Assembly (NCBI GenBank): GCA_947175975.1
Contig: CAMWOX010000024.1
Span: forward strand, 1-12,824
DNA length: 12,824 bases
Reading direction: 5' to 3'
Source of the DNA: an uncultured Ruminococcus sp.
GTDB taxonomy: Bacteria; Bacillota; Clostridia; Oscillospirales; Ruminococcaceae
Shown: one piece after another, positions 1-6,367 of the stretch
How positions within the stretch are numbered: the first letter of the stretch is position 1
Layout: the number at the start of each line of letters is the position of its first letter
Program-made: the position numbers and the translations under genes
The notes under the pieces: model-generated
Seen by the model: only the letters and a program-made list of their open reading frames with translations
What the model was told of the DNA's origin: nothing
Database searches by the model: none

Positions 1-55
1 ATTGCCGTCACTTCCGGTTTCTTCCTTGTCCGTCAGGATGACAACGCTTGTATGC
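1..55. repeat. 55-bp exact direct repeat at window edge, copy 1 (probable assembly artefact)
   Basis: Bases 1-55 are identical, in the same orientation, to bases 381-435; identity stops at base 56 (C versus T at 436). The repeated bases encode the TDKEETGSD metal-site region of the M18 peptidase. Here they are joined directly after the DVGG segment, where the family normally continues with more glycines and about 40-50 further residues. A copy exactly 55 long at the extreme end is what a de Bruijn-graph assembler with k=55 leaves at an unresolved junction. A real local rearrangement is less likely. Confidence 0.85.
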
Positions 56-1310
56 CGCCGACATCCACTTTTCCAAGTTCTCCGGTCTGCCAGATGACAT
101 CCTGGGAATCCAGTAAATTCCGGATTTCGCCGACAAATTCTGCAGACGCATCTGAAGTACCGGACTTGCCTCTTGCACCAGTGAATTTCGTCACGCACAC
201 ACCATGATTCAGATAAGCACAGTTCTTACGTTCCAGGACATCCGGGAATGTCGGATCAAATCCAGCATTCACATCTGCGGATAAGCATTTTGATTCACTC
301 ATGACAGCTCTTCCGTTTGCACCGAAGCATTCCGCCAGATCGCAGAGAAAATATTTCAGATAGGCAGATTTCAAGCCAGTATTGCCGTCACTTCCGGTTT
401 CTTCCTTGTCCGTCAGGATGACAACGCTTGTATGCTTGGGAGCAGGAACGTCCAGAGATGCACGGAATGCCGGATATGCACACACTCTGTCATCATGTCC
501 GTATGAGCCGATCATACTCCGATCAAAGCCGACATCTCTTGCCGGGAATGCCGGAACGGCTTCCAGTTCTGAGGAAATAAAGTCATCTTCTGTGATCGCA
601 TATTTCTGATTCAAAATATTCAGGATCTGGAGTTTTACAAGATTGCTGCCCTCATCAGACCGGAACGGCATTGAACCAATAACAATATTCAGTTCTTCGC
701 CCTTAATACCCTGTGCAAGGGATCTTCTCATCTGATCATCCGCAAGATGCGGCAGCAGATCTGTGATATAGAACACAGGTTCAGAGGAATCCTCACCAAT
801 CCGGACTTCCAGCTTAGAACCATCTTTCCGGATAATTACACCATGCAGGGACAACGGGATTGCTGTCCACTGATATTTTTTAATACCACCATAATAATGC
901 GTTTTGAAATAGCCCATTTCTGCATCTTCATAAACAGGATGCTGTTTCAGATCCAGTCTGGGGGAATCAATGTGTGCCGCACAGAGCCGGACACCTTTGC
1001 GGATATCCTCCGTGCCAATGGTTGCCATGATCACGGATTTGCCACGATTATTCACATAGATTTTGTCGCCTGCCCGAAGTTCCATACCAGGTGTAAATAA
1101 CTTGTAGCCGACTTTTTCCAGTTCTGCGATTACGAAATTATTCGCTTCCCGTTCGGTCTTGGCAAGATTCATGAAATCCTTGTAAGTCTCACAGAACGCA
1201 TTGCAGTCCGCAAGTTCCTGTTCTGTCATACGCTGTCCGGCATGTTTGTTCTGGGAGAATAATTTCTCCTGGAGTTGTTTCAGCTCTGTTGTTTCTTTTG
1301 TATTTTCCAT
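33..1310 (-). CDS. M18 family aminopeptidase (3' end broken at window edge)
   Basis: Cytoplasmic zinc aminopeptidase of family M18 (aspartyl aminopeptidase/ApeB-like), which removes N-terminal residues from peptides. Visible family marks are AAHIDSPRLD (residues 111-120, metal His113), GSYGHDDRVCAYPAF (268-282, metal Asp in the HDD), the acidic pair in LTDKEETGSDGN (299-310) and SADVNAGFDP (344-353). The start is supported by GAGAGG eight bases upstream, and it lies one base after the coaE stop, so it is the last visible gene of the DUF951-prfA-sua5-coaE operon. Residues 1-419 are authentic. The last six (IQALSS) and the stop at 33-35 come from the misplaced 55-bp repeat read out of frame. 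The expected C-terminus with the final metal-binding His (an LSMH-like motif) is missing. The real protein should be about 460 residues. Treat this as a partial gene. Confidence 0.88.
   Translation of the reverse strand: MENTKETTELKQLQEKLFSQNKHAGQRMTEQELADCNAFCETYKDFMNLAKTEREANNFVIAELEKVGYKLFTPGMELRAGDKIYVNNRGKSVIMATIGTEDIRKGVRLCAAHIDSPRLDLKQHPVYEDAEMGYFKTHYYGGIKKYQWTAIPLSLHGVIIRKDGSKLEVRIGEDSSEPVFYITDLLPHLADDQMRRSLAQGIKGEELNIVIGSMPFRSDEGSNLVKLQILNILNQKYAITEDDFISSELEAVPAFPARDVGFDRSMIGSYGHDDRVCAYPAFRASLDVPAPKHTSVVILTDKEETGSDGNTGLKSAYLKYFLCDLAECFGANGRAVMSESKCLSADVNAGFDPTFPDVLERKNCAYLNHGVCVTKFTGARGKSGTSDASAEFVGEIRNLLDSQDVIWQTGELGKVDVGGIQALSS
381..435. repeat. 55-bp exact direct repeat, copy 2 (authentic location inside the M18 gene)
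   Basis: This is the in-context copy. On the minus strand it encodes the conserved stretch around LTDKEETGSDGN, which is continuous with M18 sequence on both sides. It is therefore the original, and the copy at 1-55 is the misplaced one. Confidence 0.85.
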
Positions 1311-1311
1311 T

Positions 1312-1950
1312 TCAAAAACCTCTCTTTAAAAAATTTCTAAAATTATATTCTAATTTTATTAATTCAGCTAATTCCCTGGATTTTTCCGCAAGTTCTCTCT
1401 GATCTGCATTATTTTCCAGAATATAATCAGAATGCGAAATAAAATAATCTTCTTCCAACTGGGAATTGATCCGCTCCAACGCAGATTGCCTTGTCAGATG
1501 ATCTCTTTGCATGATTCTTTCACAGCGGATTTCCTGATCTGCAATAACGGAGATAATCCGATTGCAGAACTGATCCGCTTGGCTTTCAAACAAAGTCGGG
1601 GCATCCAATAAAATATATCTTTGCCCTGCAACAGCATGATCTTGAATCTGTTTCTGGATTTCTTGAATAATAAACGGATGAATCGTTCTATTCAGCAGAT
1701 TTAATTGATTCTGATCCGTAAAAACAATTTTCGCAAGAGATTTTCTGTCCAGAGAACCATCCGGATTCAGAATCTCAGATCCAAAGCAATTTACCAATTT
1801 TTCTAAACAAGGCTCGCCCGGAGCAACGACTTGCCGGGAAACCTGATCCGCATTGACGATCCCAAAGCCATGCTCTGCAAATATCCCTGAAACTGTACTC
1901 TTTCCTGCACCTGTCTGCCCGGTCAGTCCGATCACGAGTGTATTTGTCAT
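1312..1950 (-). CDS. coaE: Dephospho-CoA kinase
   Basis: Catalyses the last step of coenzyme A synthesis, ATP-dependent 3'-phosphorylation of the ribose of dephospho-CoA, in the cytoplasm. The 212-residue product opens with a P-loop, GLTGQTGAGKST (residues 8-19). The family NADQVSRQVV motif follows (33-42, with Asp35), and LLDAPTLFES (about 114-123) corresponds to the usual DVPLLFE stretch. QRDHLTRQSALERINSQ matches the conserved lid/helix region. Length is typical for CoaE (about 200 residues). The start ATG overlaps the sua5 stop in an ATGA arrangement (1947-1950), and an unusually long Shine-Dalgarno sequence lies just upstream inside sua5. The stop is one base before the aminopeptidase start. 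Co-transcription and translational coupling are likely. Only its operon position is unusual; the identification is firm. Confidence 0.95.
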   Translation of the reverse strand: MTNTLVIGLTGQTGAGKSTVSGIFAEHGFGIVNADQVSRQVVAPGEPCLEKLVNCFGSEILNPDGSLDRKSLAKIVFTDQNQLNLLNRTIHPFIIQEIQKQIQDHAVAGQRYILLDAPTLFESQADQFCNRIISVIADQEIRCERIMQRDHLTRQSALERINSQLEEDYFISHSDYILENNADQRELAEKSRELAELIKLEYNFRNFLKRGF

Positions 1951-2972
1951 AACCGGATCACCTCAAATCCAGCGGCTCTCATCAGTCGATTATAGACAGA
2001 TAGATCCGCACCGGTCTGCCGTGGCATTCTCACATAGGCAAGACTTGCACCTGCTTCATCCAATTCCCGGAATCGCACAAACAGATCATGTGCCTGTGCC
2101 AGACCGTTATCACCGTAACGCATACAAGGAATGCCAGGAACGTCCGGATCAGAATCGAATAACAGGCAATATGTCCCATCCTGTGCATGGGATTTCACAT
2201 AGTTTGAAAAGCTTTGGAAATCCGGTGCATCAATTGGCAGAATTTTTGTATCAGGAGAATAATGCTTGTATTTCATTCCCGGAGAGGCAACTTTTGCATC
2301 TGATGAAATCTGTTCAAAAATGGCTTTATCAATATAAATCCGTTCTGCAAACGGCTGCATGTCTTCCAAAGAAATACAACCAGGTCTCAGAATATGAATT
2401 GTTTCCGGATCATCAAAACAGATCACAGTGGATTCCACACCGACTTCACACTGACCACCGTCAAGAACGGCGGCAATCCGTCCGTCCATATCATCCATGA
2501 CATGCCTTGCTGTTGTCGGACTCGGCAAACCGGATCGATTCGCTGATGGTGCGGCAATCGGACAACCGGACAAGCGGATAATTTCCCTTGCCAACGAATG
2601 AGACGGCATCCGCACACCGACTGTATCCAATCCGCCGGAAGTCACGAATGGAATTTCCGGACGTTTCTTAAAAATCATGGTCAATGCCCCTGCCCAGAAT
2701 GTTTCCGCCAGTCGGATTGCAATTTCGGGAATCTCAGCGGCTATCTGCTCCAGCATTGCCATATCTGCAATATGGACAATCAGGGGATTATCTGCGGGTC
2801 GTCCTTTTGCGGCAAAGATTGCCCGGACAGCTTTTTCATTCCGGGCATCTGCTCCCAGACCATAAACTGTCTCAGTGGGAATTGCCACTAATTCACCGTT
2901 TTTCAGTAATTTCGCAGCAATTTGGAGATCTTCCGGTGTATCATGCAGTAATTTTGTAGAAATCTGGTTCAT
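1947..2972 (-). CDS. sua5: L-threonylcarbamoyladenylate synthase (Sua5/YrdC/YwlC family)
   Basis: Makes threonylcarbamoyl-AMP from threonine, bicarbonate and ATP, the activated donor for the t6A37 modification of ANN-decoding tRNAs. The N-terminal YrdC domain (about residues 10-200) shows IPTETVYGLGADA (31-43), KGRPADNPLIVHI (56-68) and the nucleotide-pocket motif APSANRSG (about 141-148). SPGMKYKHYSP marks the linker into the C-terminal Sua5 domain (about 215-341), so this is the long two-domain Sua5 type, not the short TsaC type. At 341 residues it fits that family. The start has an AGGAAG site eight bases upstream and sits three bases after the prfA stop. Its own stop overlaps coaE. In this operon it sits with release factor 1, a common grouping of translation genes in Firmicutes. 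Confidence 0.95.
   Translation of the reverse strand: MNQISTKLLHDTPEDLQIAAKLLKNGELVAIPTETVYGLGADARNEKAVRAIFAAKGRPADNPLIVHIADMAMLEQIAAEIPEIAIRLAETFWAGALTMIFKKRPEIPFVTSGGLDTVGVRMPSHSLAREIIRLSGCPIAAPSANRSGLPSPTTARHVMDDMDGRIAAVLDGGQCEVGVESTVICFDDPETIHILRPGCISLEDMQPFAERIYIDKAIFEQISSDAKVASPGMKYKHYSPDTKILPIDAPDFQSFSNYVKSHAQDGTYCLLFDSDPDVPGIPCMRYGDNGLAQAHDLFVRFRELDEAGASLAYVRMPRQTGADLSVYNRLMRAAGFEVIRL
1955..1964 (-). promoter_or_regulatory. Extended Shine-Dalgarno of coaE, inside sua5
   Basis: On the minus strand the sequence is GAGGTGATCC, a 10-base match to the complement of the conserved 16S rRNA 3' end (GGATCACCTC). It ends four bases before the coaE ATG and lies in the last codons of sua5. It supports 1950 as the start and suggests independent ribosome recruitment at this overlapping gene junction. 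Confidence 0.7.
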
Positions 2973-2975
2973 GAA

Positions 2976-4049
2976 TTACACTTCCTGTTCTGCCAGTTTT
3001 GCAGCCTGATCCGCCGTAGCCAATGCATCAAAAATTTCATCCAGATCACCGTTCAGAATACTTTCCAATCGATACAATGTAAGATTGATTCTATGATCTG
3101 TCATGCGTCCCTGCGGATAGTTATATGTCCGAATCCGTTCGGATCTGTCACCTGTTCCGACCTGCATTTTTCGTTCCGAAGCGATTTTTTCGCTTTGCTC
3201 CTGCTGCATGGATTCAAATAATCTTGCTCGCAGGACTTTCATGGCTTTGTCCTTATTTTTATGCTGACTGCGTTCATCCTGGCATTCTACAACAACGCCT
3301 GTCGGCAGATGTGTAATTCTTACAGCAGATTCTGTTTTATTAATATGCTGACCGCCTGCGCCACTGGATCGGAATACATCAATCTTGAGATCTGTTGGAT
3401 TGATTTCAAGTTCTACTTCGTCTGCTTCTGGCAAAACAGCAACTGTGACAGTAGAAGTATGGATTCTGCCCTGGGACTCTGTTTCCGGCACACGCTGGAC
3501 ACGATGCACACCGCTTTCATATTTCAACCTGGAATATGCACCAACCCCCTCAATGGAAAAACTGATCTCTTTGTAACCGCCAAGTTCCGTAGGATTGGCA
3601 TTCAAAATCTCCAGTTTCCAGCGATGTGCCTCTGCATACATGCTGTACATCCGGAAAAGGGAATTGGCAAACAAGGATGCCTCTTCTCCGCCTGCACCGC
3701 CACGGATTTCAATAATAACATTCTTGTCGTCGTTGACATCCTTGGGAAGCAGCAGAACTTTCAGTACCTGTTCCTGTTCTTCCAGTAAAATTTTAGTTTC
3801 TTCCAACTGTGCCTGTGCCATTTCTTTCAGTTCCGAATCCTGTCCGGATTCTGAAAGAAGTTCCTGTGCTTCTGCAAAATCTTCCTGCGTTTTCTGATAT
3901 GCCGTGAATGCCTGCATGATCGGTGTCAGATTTTTATACTCTTTCATCAATCCGGCATATCTTGCATGATCTGTGATAATATCCGGATCAGAAAGCATTT
4001 CATTCATACTCTGGTACTTTTCCTGCATGACAAGTAATTTTTCAAACAT
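2976..4049 (-). CDS. prfA: Peptide chain release factor 1
   Basis: Class I release factor that recognises UAA and UAG stop codons and triggers peptide hydrolysis on the ribosome. Numbering from the ATG at 4049, the protein has 357 residues. The stop-codon-recognition PxT motif is PET (188-190, within QRVPETESQGRIHTS). The catalytic loop is SSGAGGQHINKTES with GGQ at 232-234. An N-terminal coiled-coil-rich domain spans about 1-100. A GTG three codons upstream (4058) also opens the frame, but an AGGA lies only two bases from the GTG and a proper 11 bases from the ATG. The family also normally begins MFEKL, so I chose 4049. The gene overlaps the 3' end of DUF951 by eight bases. No prmC (GGQ methyltransferase), a frequent prfA neighbour, is adjacent here. 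Confidence 0.96.
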   Translation of the reverse strand: MFEKLLVMQEKYQSMNEMLSDPDIITDHARYAGLMKEYKNLTPIMQAFTAYQKTQEDFAEAQELLSESGQDSELKEMAQAQLEETKILLEEQEQVLKVLLLPKDVNDDKNVIIEIRGGAGGEEASLFANSLFRMYSMYAEAHRWKLEILNANPTELGGYKEISFSIEGVGAYSRLKYESGVHRVQRVPETESQGRIHTSTVTVAVLPEADEVELEINPTDLKIDVFRSSGAGGQHINKTESAVRITHLPTGVVVECQDERSQHKNKDKAMKVLRARLFESMQQEQSEKIASERKMQVGTGDRSERIRTYNYPQGRMTDHRINLTLYRLESILNGDLDEIFDALATADQAAKLAEQEV

Positions 4050-4245
4050 GCTGTTCACCGTCCTGGTCTTGCGAAATAATTTGCTTGATATATTTTTCCA
4101 ATTTAATTCTTGGCATCATAAATTCCCTGCCACATCCTGTACATCGCAGCCGGAAATCCATACCGGCACGGAGTACAAGCAGTTCTTTTGCACCGCAGGG
4201 ATGCTGTTTTTTCATGATTAATTTATCATTGATCTGAATCTTCAT
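4042..4245 (-). CDS. DUF951 domain-containing small protein
   Basis: A 67-residue protein of the DUF951 family, found across Firmicutes and of unknown function. It shows the family pattern: KKQHPCGAKELLVLRAGMDF, then RLRCTGCGREFMMPR, then a basic helix (KLEKYIKQII). One Cys in HPCG and two in CTGCG suggest a small metal-binding or redox-sensitive knuckle; this is inference. An in-frame ATG at 4287 would add 14 residues (beginning MSYYHCRTG). The best promoter places the transcription start at about 4286, so that ATG cannot sit in a normal leader, and the extra residues are not typical of the family. The chosen ATG has CAGGAG 14 bases upstream, which is long but workable. It is the first gene of the operon ending in the M18 peptidase. 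Confidence 0.85.
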   Translation of the reverse strand: MKIQINDKLIMKKQHPCGAKELLVLRAGMDFRLRCTGCGREFMMPRIKLEKYIKQIISQDQDGEQHV

Positions 4246-4292
4246 TTTTAATATTTCAGCTCCTGTTCTGCAATGATAGTAACTCAAATTAT

Positions 4293-4321
4293 ATTATACT
4301 GCATTTTCTGAAAAAAGGCAA
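4293..4321 (-). promoter_or_regulatory. Sigma-A-type promoter of the DUF951-prfA-sua5-coaE-M18 operon
   Basis: On the minus strand a -35 box TTGCCT (4316-4321), a 17-base spacer and a perfect -10 box TATAAT (4293-4298) are followed by a second overlapping TATAAT (4288-4293). The predicted transcription start is near 4286, leaving a leader of about 40 bases before the DUF951 ATG at 4245. This is read from sequence only. Confidence 0.65.
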
Positions 4322-4393
4322 GAACTTATCTGTATAGTTTCCGGAATTTGTGCAATCATAATAAAAGCAGGACACAAATCCTGTACAGTATGC

Positions 4394-4413
4394 TGATTTT
4401 TTTAAAAATATCA
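4394..4413. promoter_or_regulatory. Near-perfect 20-bp AT-rich palindrome, possible operator
   Basis: TGAT (4394-4397) and ATCA (4410-4413) flank a T-run/A-run core; the whole 20 bases are self-complementary apart from one symmetric mismatch pair. It lies four to five bases before the GGAGG of the gene at 4433, so it could be a protein-binding site or a small hairpin affecting translation. AT-rich DNA gives such palindromes by chance fairly often. Confidence 0.25.
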
Positions 4414-4432
4414 TAGCAGGAGGATTCAGATT

Positions 4433-4780
4433 ATGGAACTATGCAGAATCACAGCGGAATTTGGCTCACAGGATCTTGCAGAACTGGCGGGCGGAAGAAT
4501 CCGCAGAACCATCCGGAATATCCGCAAATTGTCGATTCGCAATCTCGGAAAAGCCGTTCCGTCCATGCAGGGCAAACAAAGATACACACTGCTGCCGGCA
4601 AATCTCAGAATGGAAAACTACATGACAGCCGTTATGATCACGGATCTGAGCGATTCTATTCTGCCGGAATATTATTACAGGAAAAGTGCAGAGCTTTCTA
4701 TCGTCTGTGATGCAGATTCCCTGGGGGATGTTTCAGCAATCATGCAGAGTATGGGAGCTGTAAACATCCGGAAATCCTGA
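4433..4780 (+). CDS. Conserved-looking hypothetical protein, 115 residues
   Basis: I do not recognise this protein. It has a strong GGAGG nine bases before the ATG and codon use like its neighbours, so it is very probably a real gene. The N-terminal half is strongly basic (GGRIRRTIRNIRKLSIRN at about 20-37). The middle contains NLRMENYMTAVMITDLSD. The C-terminal segment, AELSIVCDADSLGDVSAIMQSMG, reads like a beta-strand/helix unit of a small alpha/beta fold. No signal peptide, membrane segment or Cys-pair metal site is visible. It is transcribed divergently from the DUF951 operon; I could not identify a convincing promoter in 4322-4420. The basic patch could bind nucleic acid or a phosphate-rich ligand, but that is a guess. 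Confidence 0.75.
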   Translation: MELCRITAEFGSQDLAELAGGRIRRTIRNIRKLSIRNLGKAVPSMQGKQRYTLLPANLRMENYMTAVMITDLSDSILPEYYYRKSAELSIVCDADSLGDVSAIMQSMGAVNIRKS

Positions 4781-4862
4781 TCATTTTTGAGTTTATCGGG
4801 TTTTTCTGTTGCAATTTTACAAAAACAGAGAAAAAATCTTCAAAAAAGTATGGAATATTCTC

Positions 4863-4891
4863 TTGACAAGAAGTCCAAAATGTGATAGCAT
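4863..4891 (+). promoter_or_regulatory. Promoter of the S1-domain protein gene (extended -10)
   Basis: Perfect -35 TTGACA (4863-4868), 17-base spacer, then TAGCAT (4886-4891) preceded by TGA (4883-4885), an extended TGn -10. The predicted start is near 4898, giving a leader of about 127 bases before the ATG at 5025. Confidence 0.7.
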
Positions 4892-4920
4892 TAAATAGAT
4901 GAAAATCAGCCGGATGTCAG

Positions 4921-4995
4921 AAAGTTTTCTGTTGTAACCGGAATAAACGCAGTTCTATTCCGTCAGAATCCGGCATAGACTACAACAGGACTTTT
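4921..4995 (+). promoter_or_regulatory. Structured 5' leader of the S1-domain gene
   Basis: The untranslated leader holds a nested stem-loop. The outer arms CTGTTGTA (4929-4936) and TACAACAG (4981-4988) pair perfectly over eight bases and can extend, after a short internal loop, through AAAGT (4921-4925) and ACTTT (4990-4994). Inside, CGGAATA (4939-4945) and TATTCCG (4956-4962) form a perfect 7-bp stem with a 10-base loop. The fold ends about 17 bases before the GGAGG at 5012-5016. Such a leader in front of an S1-type RNA-binding protein suggests post-transcriptional control, possibly autoregulation as known for E. coli rpsA. No downstream T-run terminator is seen, so attenuation is not supported. 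It matches no riboswitch class that I recognise. Confidence 0.5.
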
Positions 4996-5024
4996 CCTTA
5001 AAACAAAAATCGGAGGTCGAAAAC

Positions 5025-5966
5025 ATGTACCAGAAACGATTCAGTCCGGAGGGTACACTCCTGGACACCATTGAAAACCAGACAGCCATTTCCAGTCCCC
5101 AGACACTCATGCAGGCACAGCTGACAGGAAAGATCCTGGAAGCAAGGGTCACAATGTGCGACAGCAACCACAACATGTGGGTACAGCTGCCGTGCATGAA
5201 AGGCATGATTCCCCGTGAAGAGGGTGCAGTCGGCATTGCGGAAGGAGAACTGCGTGACATTGCTTTAATTGCAAGAGTCGGAAAACCAGTGTGTTTCCGG
5301 GTTTTACGCACAGAAATCACAGAAACCGGTGAAGAAATCGCCATTCTGTCCCGCCGTGCCGTGCAGGAGCAGTGTATGATGCAGTTCCTGTCCAGCCTGA
5401 ATCCAGGTGATATTATTGATGCAAAAGTAACACATCTGGAGCCATTCGGTGCATTTGTAGATGTTGGATGCGGTATTGCATCCATGGTGCCGATTGACGC
5501 AATTTCTGTCTCCCGTATTGCACATCCGTCAGACAGATTCACAGTCGGTCAGAATATCCGTGTCATTATCAAGGGAATGCAAGGAAAACGCATCCTCCTG
5601 TCCCACAAAGAACTCCTTGGCACATGGGAGCAGAATGCAGAATTGTTCCATGTCGGAGAGACAACCTGCGGTATTGTACGATCTGTTGAGAAGTACGGCG
5701 TATTTATCGAACTGATGCCGAATCTGGCAGGACTTGCAGAACTCCGCCAGCCTGTGGAAGTCGGTCAGCGCACAAGCGTCTATATCAAGGCATTAATCCC
5801 AGAGAAACTTAAAGTGAAACTGATTCTGGTAGATGTCTGCGAGGGAGCAGTTACTCCTGAACCCCTGCGTTACTTCTACGATGGTAATCATATCGATCAC
5901 TGGATTTATACGCCAGAGGGTGCAGGTAAATACATAGATACTGTATTTGACGGTAGTCTTGTGTAA
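5025..5966 (+). CDS. S1 RNA-binding domain protein (three S1 repeats)
   Basis: A cytoplasmic RNA-binding protein related to ribosomal protein S1, likely acting on mRNA or the 30S subunit. Three S1 (OB-fold) modules are visible. The first spans about 34-112 and is the most divergent. The second, about 126-196, is canonical (GDIIDAKVTHLEPFGAFVDVG ... GQNIRVIIKGM). The third spans about 209-270 (GETTCGIVRSVEKYGVFIEL). A short aromatic tail follows (YFYDGNHIDHWIYTPEG at 283-299). At 313 residues it is shorter than the roughly 380-400 residues and four repeats usual for Firmicutes S1 homologues, so it may be a reduced S1 or a specialised paralogue; I therefore give no rpsA symbol. The start is supported by GGAGG eight bases upstream. 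It is a single-gene unit with its own promoter, folded leader and strong terminator. Confidence 0.88.
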   Translation: MYQKRFSPEGTLLDTIENQTAISSPQTLMQAQLTGKILEARVTMCDSNHNMWVQLPCMKGMIPREEGAVGIAEGELRDIALIARVGKPVCFRVLRTEITETGEEIAILSRRAVQEQCMMQFLSSLNPGDIIDAKVTHLEPFGAFVDVGCGIASMVPIDAISVSRIAHPSDRFTVGQNIRVIIKGMQGKRILLSHKELLGTWEQNAELFHVGETTCGIVRSVEKYGVFIELMPNLAGLAELRQPVEVGQRTSVYIKALIPEKLKVKLILVDVCEGAVTPEPLRYFYDGNHIDHWIYTPEGAGKYIDTVFDGSLV

Positions 5967-5974
5967 AAATTAGT

Positions 5975-6006
5975 ATCCGGTTCTTTGCCAGAACCGGATT
6001 TTTTTT
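5975..6006 (+). terminator. Rho-independent terminator after the S1-domain gene
   Basis: A perfect 10-bp stem, ATCCGGTTCT (5975-5984) and AGAACCGGAT (5990-5999), with the 5-base loop TTGCC. An uninterrupted run of eight T (5999-6006) follows. It begins nine bases after the S1 stop codon. On the minus strand the same hairpin is followed, after a few bases, by five T, so it may also stop the converging thioredoxin transcript, less efficiently. Confidence 0.93.
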
Positions 6007-6013
6007 GATCAGA

Positions 6014-6331
6014 TTACTGATTCCGGATTACCTGTTCTATCTCTTCGACAGAAATATTTTTTTCCCAGCGTTTTACAGGTTTTCCATTTCGGAATAATAT
6101 GACACAAGGTAAATTTTCAACAGCATATTCCTGTGCAAGTTCCGGATCTGTATCCGTATTCACAGAATATGCTATCACCTGATCCGGATAATCTTCTGAG
6201 AGTTGATCCAGTTTCGGCTCTAATGCTCTGCAAGGCGCACACCATGGCGCATAGAAATCCACCAGAACAGGCATTTCCTGGCTGATTTCCAGAACTTCAA
6301 AGAAATCTCTCTGTGATGTATGAAACAGCAT
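6014..6331 (-). CDS. Thioredoxin family protein with WCAPC active site
   Basis: Small cytoplasmic dithiol-disulfide oxidoreductase, 105 residues, the usual length of thioredoxin. The core VLVDFYAPWCAPCRALEPKL (22-41) carries the redox pair Cys31/Cys34 and the buried Asp25 typical of thioredoxins. The cis-proline turn is NLPCV (Pro75), and the C-terminal strand/helix is GKPVKRWEKNISVEEIEQVI. Two departures stand out: the active site is CAPC rather than the usual CGPC, and a third Cys (76) directly follows the cis-Pro, where Thr is usual and close to the active site in the fold. This may shift redox potential or substrate choice. The start has AGGAG ten bases upstream. It has its own promoter and converges on the S1 gene. 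No thioredoxin reductase is in the window. Confidence 0.93.
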   Translation of the reverse strand: MLFHTSQRDFFEVLEISQEMPVLVDFYAPWCAPCRALEPKLDQLSEDYPDQVIAYSVNTDTDPELAQEYAVENLPCVILFRNGKPVKRWEKNISVEEIEQVIRNQ

Positions 6332-6367
6332 ATTAATTCAACTCCTGTTTATTTTATTTCTGAGTTT

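Noticed and set aside
1..435. Direct repeat considered as insertion-sequence target duplication or recombination site
   Set aside because: 55 bp is far too long for a target duplication; no transposase or inverted ends are present, and the repeat is ordinary coding sequence of the M18 gene.
1853..2500. Long plus-strand open frame (215 codons) opposite coaE and sua5
   Set aside because: It lies wholly antisense to two clearly identified genes and its translation has no domain-like pattern.
3261..3788. Plus-strand open frame of 175 codons opposite prfA
   Set aside because: Antisense shadow of the strongly conserved release factor gene; Cys/Phe-rich translation without recognisable features.
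4368..4383. Inverted repeat CAGGA-N6-TCCTG
   Set aside because: Only five base pairs in a region without an identified plus-strand promoter; expected by chance.
4801..4836. Possible terminator after the gene at 4433 (CTGTT/AACAG with T- and A-rich flanks)
   Set aside because: The GC core is only five weak pairs with a 13-base loop, and the right arm is followed by A-run then mixed bases rather than a T-run.
4955..5542. Minus-strand open frame of 195 codons over the S1 gene
   Set aside because: It overlaps the S1 coding region and its leader; the product looks like a frame shadow rich in Ser/Thr/Met.
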